Assembly (NCBI GenBank): GCA_007115705.1
Contig: QXEO01000464.1
Span: forward strand, 9,292,317 to 9,356,316
Reading direction: 5' to 3'
Origin: Dactylis glomerata
Lineage: Eukaryota > Streptophyta > Magnoliopsida > Poales > Poaceae
Length of the DNA: 64,000 nt
Shown: positions 57,904 through 64,000 of the stretch, in pieces
Numbering within the stretch: position 1 is the stretch's first letter
How the letters are laid out: every line of letters begins with the position of its first letter
Translations under genes and position numbers: made by a program
Notes under the pieces: generated by a model
What the model saw: the letters and a program-made list of their open reading frames with translations, nothing else
What the model was told of the DNA's origin: nothing
The model's database searches: none

Positions 57904-58517
57904 GTAGCCCCTGAGATTCTACCAGAATTGCAGATTCGGGTTGAATCTCTAATCTTTAAATCTTCGACTTGATCAATTCTTCGATATCTTCAAATCTTTG
58001 ACTTGGTCTTTCGACTTATTCTCTTGATAATATTTGCAAGGGGTTTTGATGAACAAGCCTGACAACTCTGATGGATCAAGAGGTCAGTTAACTGCTGGAA
58101 CAGATACTTGTCACCTACTTCAAATTCAATCCCCTTGGACTTGAATTCGGGATACCGGTCAAACCCACTCTTTTGCCGCATTTAGGACTTATAAAGAATG
58201 AATCCTAGTGATTCTCAGGGTACCCAGTGCGTCCACCAGGATTTTCTTCACGTCGTAGACACGGATACATACCAGCAGAGCGCATCCATGTGCGTATACC
58301 AGGCCACACAGGACGGATCCCGGGGTCTTAACTTCGTGATAAATCATGGCATTCGAGTTTCGTTGCGATAACGCAACTCGAGAATCTCATGTCGCAGTCA
58401 AATTTTGACTGAAAATATTCGGGTTATACAACCATAAAAAACTCGCTCCCGATGGGAGTAACAATGTTCCAGTGCATACTCCTTCACTTCCCATGCTTTA
58501 GTGTTATGTCAATAAAT

Positions 58518-58720
58518 ATCATCGGGTGCGCGCTCAGCCCTCCCGATGGGAGTAGCCCCCGAGGCTATAGTCGAACAATACATTTTTCGAGTATAGGCTC
58601 AAATATAATGTAGTCCATCATCATACTTCAACTTGAAATAGTTTAATGATAACTTTCGTCGGGTGCGCGTTCAGCGCTTCCGATGGTAGTAGCCCCCGAG
58701 GCTATAGTCAAATATTTTTC
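58518..58720 (-). repeat. 137-bp direct repeats upstream of the G 3' LTR
   Basis: A block of about 58 bp, containing AGCCCCCGAGGCTATAGTC and GGGTGCGCG, occurs twice with a 137-bp offset (GAGGCTATAG at 58561 and 58698). The AGCCCCCGAG block recalls the polypurine region, so it looks like repeated copies of the area next to the LTR. Confidence 0.7.
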
Positions 58721-59013
58721 TGGTATAGTCTCATCAATTGATTTTTGTATTGTCGGCGCCAACCTTGTTTACTCTTGTCTATCCTCTTCGTATTTTATAG
58801 TCACCATATCTGATACTCGCCAATTATATGCATATGTTGAATTGATCTCTAACCTCTTCGTGATGTCAGTGGCCGAATTTAGCTATACGTCATCTTTACT
58901 GAGCGCGTACCGTTTCATGGGTAGCGCGGTAATTTTTATTTCTCTGCCCGTTAGTGGGCTGCCATTTCCGCTCCTTGCGCCACGTCTCAGCCCACGTTCC
59001 TTCTCTGAGAAGG

Positions 59014-59020
59014 TATATAG
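59014..59020 (+). promoter_or_regulatory. TATA box for the antisense ORF of element G
   Basis: TATATAG lies 112 bp upstream of the plus-strand ATG at 59132. It points away from the LTR, so this ORF would have its own promoter, independent of the LTR. Confidence 0.45.
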
Positions 59021-59131
59021 GGGGATAGTGGGGGATTTTTACTGTTTACCAGCTCTTTCTCTCTGCCGCCGCCATTGTCGATCTCTGCTTCCTTCTCCTC
59101 TCGTGCATAGCCTCCAAGCGCGGATTGATAG

Positions 59132-62100
59132 ATGCGCGTGAAGCACCTGGCGACCAAGAACACCATGACCAAGGGAAAGGCGAACTCTACGACTAGCTGG
59201 GTGACCTCTGCCATCACGAAGAAGGAGGTGGAGAAGGCCAGTCTCGATGGATTTCGTGTCACAAGAACACGGGGTACCACACGACGGACCCAAGGATTCG
59301 AACGCAGGGGGCTGAACGTGTGAGATCTTGGATCGCAACGAAACACGGCGACGGAAGCCTCGATTGTCGGACGCGCAACACACTGCAGAAAGGGAGACCG
59401 AGCTTTACCCAGGTTCAGGGCCCTCGTGGTGAGGTAAAACCCCTACTTCCTGCCTTCTTGTATTGCGACGCGACACCTCGCGAGGAGTACAAGGCCTTGG
59501 TTACAAAGCTCTAGTTGGCCAGAGGTTGAAGAACCTGCGTGCCCAACTAGCAGCTCGAAGAAGATGAAGATCAGATTAGACCGCCCCCCTAAGGGGTGGC
59601 CTCCCCCTCCTTTTATAGCGCCAAGGTCCTCCTTCCCCTTATCTTCTTGGGGAAGGGGTTGCCACACACGGCCAAGGAGGGAGGACAGCTGTAGACTATG
59701 TTCTTCTGTAGACTTGGTCTTCGTAGGGTAGCGGCGCCGGTCCACAGGAGTGGGTGGAGGAGGCTGACGTCCTCTCCTCTGGCGCCCTGCACCGTCCATG
59801 CTATATTTAGGGGGGTGGCCAACTGCCACTGTGCCGCTTTGGGCAGGCACAGAGAAAGTTGGTCTCCTCCCTGTCGGGGGTAGCGTGGGCGGTACGCGGT
59901 CTTCTGCCCGCCAGCTTCTTGCCCCGCACGGAAACGTGCTAGGCTGATGTGGGCGTACCTCCTCTCCTCACCAGCAGGGCTCGTGAGGAGGTCTTCTGGT
60001 CCTTAGCGGTTTCTGTCGTCGTTCTCCTCACGAGGCGCCTCCTCGCGAGGGTCTTCTCCGTAGCGAAGATTGTTGATTCTCCCCTGGGCTGACGATGGGC
60101 CGATGACGGGGCCCAGGAGCAGGTGGACCGGGATACCCCGGTATCCAGAACACCGACAGTAGCCCCCGGGAGCCCGGCCCACGACGTGCCCTCTTGAGGA
60201 AGCGAAGGGTCGGGGGCCCCCGAAGCTGCTGGGCCCTCCAACGGCACGCGTCAACTGCGCAGTCAGAGGACCATGTGAAGATGCAGTGAAGATGCAGAGA
60301 CTGCGGACACGCGTTGCGGCCGCAGCTGGCGAGACGAAACGGCGGCGACGCTACAGTCTCCGAGGCGTCCCCCATCATAATGATGCGTCGCTTGACTGCA
60401 GAGCGCTGCGCCAACGCTTCGATTCCCGCGCTGGGATTTGACGCATCGACGCCGGACGCTCCCCTTAAATAGGTCCTCCTCGAGACCTTCGGCACTTCTC
60501 CTCCTTCCTGCAGTGCCACTTCTGCTTCTTCTTCCCTAAGAGCATGGACCCCTCCAACTCCGCCGCCGCCGCCGGTCCAAGCTCTGGAGCGAAGCGCCGA
60601 GGGCGCCCTCCGGGCAGCGGGAGCAAGACGAAGATCCCTGCCCAGTGGACGCCCGGCGCCGGGGGCCCCCTCCGCATTGGGGCGCCGAGGCAGGGCGAGG
60701 CGATTCGCGCTGCCTCGGGGACCTCCGGCGCCCTGACCCTCAGGGGTCCCGCCCGTGGCGGCGCCCTGAACTCGCCGTCGCCCCTGGCGGCGGCGCCTAC
60801 TCCCTGCACCTCGGGGAGCGTCGATCGGGCTCTCCGGGAGGTGGAGGCCGCCCTGGGCCCTCCTCCCGCTGCTGCAGATCCTCCGGCCCCGCCGGTGAAT
60901 GGAGTGGTTGCCACTCCGCGCCACCTGGCGGCGGCGCTTCTGGGACCCCTCATCACCCCGGGGTCCCGCTTCCTGGAGCTTCTCGTCGTCGTCGACGCCC
61001 CGGGCTTCAACTCCCTCCGGCTGCCCGACGCCATCCGGAGGGCGATCCACGCCCACGGCCCGGCCGCCGGGGAGATCGCCCTGGGGGAGCAAAGCAGGCC
61101 AGATCTCTTCTGGCCTGTGGACATCCTCTTCGGGGCGAACGGCAACGTCGTCCTCTCCGGCCGCTGGAGGCCCTTCGCCCTCGGCTGTCGCCTCCGCGTC
61201 GGCGACCGCCTTGTCTTCCGCTTCAAGCTGGGGACCCTGGAGGCCACGGTGCGGATCTTCACCGCCGACGGCGTCCGCCGCACCTACCCCCAGCTCGTGG
61301 CGCAGTGAAGAGGAGGCCCTGGCGCGGTAGTCTTCTGGGGAGGGGAGCTAGTCTCCTCCCCTCTTTTTCCTTGTAGTCCTTGCCGGCGGGGAATGCCCCG
61401 CCGAGCTTCGCTCCTTCCCCCTCTGGGGGCAATTTAATGAAATCCTTTTGTTGATCATCTTGCTGTCCTTCACTGTCCTAGCCATTCGCTTGCTCGAGAG
61501 CCCTGGCGAGCTGTAGGCATCGACGGGAAGCCTCCCTCCACCTCAGAACTCAGGACGGGTTCGGCGTCGATGACACAGAGGACGATTCCTGAGACAAGAA
61601 GTTGAAGAAAGAGTTGGAAAAGAAAAAACCCCAAATCCCCGAAAACGGAAAAACAAGTCGGTAAAACAAACGAAAAAAGAAGGCAAATAAGATGCCCCTG
61701 TGACCGGCACAGGGACCTTCTCCGTCGTGGAGGAGCGCGGCACTATCTGTGCCAGCAGCTAAGAGCAAATTGCCGCGCGTGGCGATTCACGGGGCCTTCC
61801 TCGTCGTTGAGGGAAGCTGGACCCTCACGGACGTGAAAACGTCGACGCTTAAGAGAGCCCAGAGACCGTCGACACCTCACAAGGATTGCTCATGAGGTGA
61901 AGGGCCTGGCGCGGACCTCCGGATCTGCGTCTCCTTCGCAAGATTTATCGGAGCGGCCTTGGTCTTCAATAATCCTGCCACGTTAGGCCTTCCTCGAGAG
62001 AGGGAATCCTCCTGCGGATGCTAGTGCATCGACGCATCTTTGCTCCCTCGTGAGGGTTGCTCACGAGGGGTAGGTCCTTAGCGGGTGCCATGGGCACACC

Positions 62101-64000
62101 TTGGACTTTTCCTCGAAGATTTTTTATTTTCTGGCGTACTTCGCGAGGAACTAAGCACCATGGGCATCCAGAGGTGATCATTAACGGGGCCGTCGCCCCC
62201 GACCAGAGCTCGCTCCCTTCGGGTTTTTCGGGCTTGCTGTTTTCCGGGCGAAGGCCCCAGCATAGACACCGTGCCTAGCCCCCTTCCGCGAGGAGTACAA
62301 CAGAAAATAAATGGACTTCATGCCATTTTGATGTCATGCCGAAGCAGAGGCGCTACATTGCGCGATACTTAATATCAGTGCTTAAGAGCAGATTGAGCTG
62401 ATACATGTGCCGTGAAAACGGTCTTTTTCTCCTCGTGAGGAACCTAAGGGTAGAACTTTCGCAGATGAGCTATGTTCCACGGGTTCCCCACTGGCACGCC
62501 TTCTGCGGTTTCCAGCCGCGCCGAGCCTGGCCTGGCGACGTGCGTCACCTTGAAGGGCCCTTCCCACATTGGAGACAGCTTGTGCAGGCCCTCGCGAGAG
62601 AGTATTCTCCTCAGCACCAGGTCGCCGACCTCCAGAGTCCTTGCTCGAATATGGCGGCTATGGTAGCGGCGTAGTCCTTGCTGGTACCCCTACCTGGCGC
62701 GCCAAATGTCGATGGATTTCGTGTCACAAGAACACGGGGTACCACACGACGGACCCAAGGATTCGAACGCAGGGGGCTGAACGTGTGAGATCTTGGATCG
62801 CAACGAAACACGGCGACGGAAGCCTCGATTGTCGGACGCGCAACGCACTGCAGAAAGGGAGACCAAGCTTTACCCAGGTTCAGGGCCCTCGTGGTGAGGT
62901 AAAACCCCTACTTCCTGCCTTCTTGTATTGCGACGCGACACCTCGCGAGGAGTACAAGGCCTTGGTTACAAAGCTCTAGTTGGCCAGAGGTTGAAGAACC
63001 TGCGTGCCCAACTAGCAGCTCGAAGAAGATGAAGTTCAGATTAGACCGCCCCCTTAAGGGGTGGCCTCCCCCTCCTTTTATAGCGCCAAGGTCCTCCTTC
63101 CCCTTATCTTCTTGGGGAAGGGGTTGCCACACACGGCCAAGGAGGGAGGACAGCTGTAGACTATGTTCTTCTGTAGACTTGGTCTTCGTAGGGTAGCGGC
63201 GCCGGTCCACAGGAGTGGGTGGAGGAGGCTGACGTCCTCTCCTCTGGCGCCCTGCACCGTCCATGCTATATTTAGGGGGGTGGCCAACTGCCACTGTGCC
63301 GCTTTGGGCAGGCACAGAGAAAGTTGGTCTCCTCCCTGTCGGGGGTAGCGTGGGCGGTACGCGGTCTTCTGCCCGCCAGCTTCTTGCCCCGCACGGAAAC
63401 GTGCTAGGCTGACATGGGCGTACCTCCTCTCCTCACCAGCAGGGCTCGTGAGGAGGTCTTCTGGTCCTTAGCGGTTTCTGTCGTCGTTCTCCTCACGAGG
63501 CGCCTCCTCGCGAGGGTCTTCTCCGTAGCGAAGATTGTTGATTCTCCCCTGGGCTGACGATGGGCCGATGACGGGGCCCAGGAGCAGGTGGACCGGGATA
63601 CCCCGGTATCCAGAACACCGACAGCTAGGACGGACGGCCTCATCTCCGGCAGCGACTCCATCAAATTCCCTAGCACTGAGCGGATCCCACAGCCCCCGAG
63701 CGGTTATCGGGTAATGTTCCTTGCCTTCCTCCTCCGCGGCCTTTCTCTTCCTGCCCACGAGTTTCTTCGTGGGCTTCTCTTTGTTTACGGTGTGCAGCTT
63801 CACCAGCTCACACCGAACTCCATTCTCCACATTGCTTGCTTCGTGACTCTTTGCGAGTCATTCCTGGGCATTGAGCCCCATTTTCTTCTCTGGAGGTTGA
63901 TCTTCCGGCTCCGCCCCAATGTTCCTTTGGTCAGAAAAACTAAACTGGGCGGAGCCGTTGTTTCTGTGCGTCCTGAGGCACAATATCTCGAATTTTCCAT
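59132..64000 (+). CDS. Antisense accessory ORF of element G (PF04195 type), split by element E
   Basis: Two parts, 59132-59241 and 63629-64000 (runs off the edge). It starts MRVKHLATKNTMTKGKANST, and the junction reads EVEKA-RTDGLISG. It goes on to LSLPAHEFLRGLLFVYGVQL, HQLTPNSILHIACFVTLCES and FLGIEPHF, the signature of the 'putative gypsy type transposon' family. The frame is intact across the insertion once E and one copy of the 5-bp duplication are removed. No stop appears in the second part. It is antisense to the retroelement, near the 3' LTR, where Tat/Grande elements are known to carry such genes. Its function is unknown to me. Confidence 0.75.
59242..60158 (-). repeat. 3' LTR of element E, 917 bp
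   Basis: From CGATGGATTTCGTGTCACAA to AGAACACCGACA. It differs from the partner LTR at only a few sites. Confidence 0.88.
60465..60473 (+). promoter_or_regulatory. TATA-like box of the antisense gene in element E
   Basis: TTAAATAGG stands 80 bp before ATG 60544, in a CT-rich leader typical of a plant transcription start. Orientation is opposite to the retroelement. Confidence 0.45.
60544..61308 (+). CDS. Antisense ORF of element E: AT-hook plus B3-like domain, 254 residues
   Basis: Intact, very GC-rich frame. Residues 17-30 read AKRRGRPPGSGSK, an AT-hook (GRP core with basic flanks) that binds the minor groove of AT-rich DNA. A low-complexity Ala/Gly/Pro linker follows. Residues about 155-250 (LRLPDAIRRAIHAHG, then FWPVDILFGANGNVVLSGRW, then LRVGDRLVFRFK and EATVRIF) have the strand pattern and the 'W.PF...L..GD.LVF' block of a B3 DNA-binding domain. 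It has its own TATA-like box and an AATTTAATGAAAT poly(A)-like stretch near 61430. It may be a captured host regulator or an accessory gene of this retroelement lineage. The domain calls are by eye. Confidence 0.65.
   Translation: MDPSNSAAAAGPSSGAKRRGRPPGSGSKTKIPAQWTPGAGGPLRIGAPRQGEAIRAASGTSGALTLRGPARGGALNSPSPLAAAPTPCTSGSVDRALREVEAALGPPPAAADPPAPPVNGVVATPRHLAAALLGPLITPGSRFLELLVVVDAPGFNSLRLPDAIRRAIHAHGPAAGEIALGEQSRPDLFWPVDILFGANGNVVLSGRWRPFALGCRLRVGDRLVFRFKLGTLEATVRIFTADGVRRTYPQLVAQ
61309..62443. other. Non-coding interior of element E
   Basis: 3' flank of the antisense gene, then GC-rich sequence with frequent CTCGTGAGG or CTCGCGAGG motifs (near 61880, 62050, 62140, 62290 and 62440), as also seen in the LTRs. 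No protein family is recognised. Confidence 0.5.
62444..62647 (-). pseudogene. C-terminal end of gypsy integrase in element E
   Basis: The minus frame reads LEVGDLVLRRILSREGLHKL, SPMWEGPFKVTHVARPG and GNPWNIAHLRKFYP, then TAG at 62444-62446. The WEGPFKV block is the GPF/Y module of Ty3/gypsy integrase. It has no start codon and begins about 40 bp inside the primer site, so it is what remains after a deletion that joined the leader to the end of pol. Confidence 0.8.
62707..63623 (-). repeat. 5' LTR of element E, 917 bp
   Basis: TGTCGATGGATTTCG to AGAACACCGACA. Equal length to the 3' LTR and near-identical, so insertion was recent. Confidence 0.88.

Larger units (their letters stand above)
59242..63623 (-). 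mobile_element. Element E: deleted gypsy derivative carrying an antisense gene
   Basis: LTRs 59242-60158 and 62707-63623 are each 917 bp and nearly identical. Flanks are GCCAG (59237-59241) and GCTAG (63624-63628), a 5-bp duplication with one change. On the minus strand the 5' LTR is followed by the primer site TGGCGCGCCAGGTAGGGG (62687-62704). The last ~68 codons of integrase follow at once, then non-coding sequence, then an antisense plus-strand gene (60544-61308), then the polypurine tract and 3' LTR. gag, protease, reverse transcriptase and most of integrase are deleted. The first base pair of the 3' LTR end has changed (TG to TC at 59242-59243). Confidence 0.88.
57569..64000 (-). mobile_element. 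Element G: Tat-type gypsy, minus strand, cut by E and by the window edge
   Basis: The 3' LTR (57569-57903) belongs to the same family as the LTR of element H (same TGACAAGGGYATARCTAATA start and GTTAACCCTCGTCA end). On the minus strand the LTR is preceded by a polypurine-type tract (CTCAGGGGCTAC). Next inward is a non-coding zone with direct repeats, then an antisense ORF (59132 onward). The remaining interior and the 5' LTR are beyond 64000. The bases before 57569 are ATAAG, the expected first copy of the target duplication. The second copy is out of the window. Confidence 0.8.

Noticed and set aside
60465..61283. Long minus-strand frames opposite the antisense gene of element E
   Set aside because: These are shadows of a GC-rich ORF, with Arg/Gly/Ala composition and no recognisable domain. 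The plus-strand frame has motifs and a TATA-like box.

Overview
This window is plant nuclear DNA, most likely from a pooid grass of the wheat, barley, ryegrass or oat group. The genus cannot be fixed from sequence alone. The evidence is two spliced, intron-rich genes with GC-rich first exons, embedded in nested LTR retrotransposons of grass type: LTRs starting TGATACGTCTC, Asp-tRNA-type and Met-tRNA-type primer sites, and Tat-type gypsy elements with an antisense ORF.

Layout. 1-2.4 kb: decayed Mutator-like transposon on the minus strand. 2.6-6.75 kb: eight-exon COQ8/ABC1 (UbiB family) atypical kinase gene, plus strand. 7.3-8.56 kb: 1.24-kb non-autonomous Mutator-like element with ~160-bp inverted termini and a perfect 9-bp target duplication. 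It ends about 60 bp upstream of the TATA box of the next gene. 8.7-12.1 kb: nine-exon pectin acetylesterase (CE13) gene, plus strand. 12.1-14.2 kb: no gene, a GC-rich repeat and a 29-G tract. 14.2-27.25 kb: AT-rich, probably a long old LTR, interrupted by intact element A (19250-26140, minus, 5-bp duplication ATAAG). 27.26-27.75 kb: relic of a gypsy accessory ORF.

From 28.1 kb to the end is a nest of LTR elements: I (28100) is broken by H (Tat-type gypsy, LTR 30259-30602). H is broken by the B/C tandem array (31818-46632) and by D (47327 onward, minus). D is broken by F (49500 onward, 4.2-kb LTR). F is broken by G (57569 onward, minus, same LTR family as H). G is broken by E (59242-63623, minus).

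The only ordinary host genes I can support are COQ8 and the pectin acetylesterase. The rest is transposon biology, and most of it is non-autonomous. B/C carries a gag-like 848-residue ORF without pol that ends in hydrophobic segments. A shares the LTR and UTR framework of B/C but carries a different 197-residue ORF. F carries an orphan 173-residue ORF. E has lost almost all of gag-pol but keeps an antisense gene with its own TATA-like box, encoding an AT-hook and a B3-like domain. The array LTR-internal-LTR-internal-LTR is flanked by a single target duplication, and its middle LTR is a chimera whose crossover can be placed within about 41 bp.
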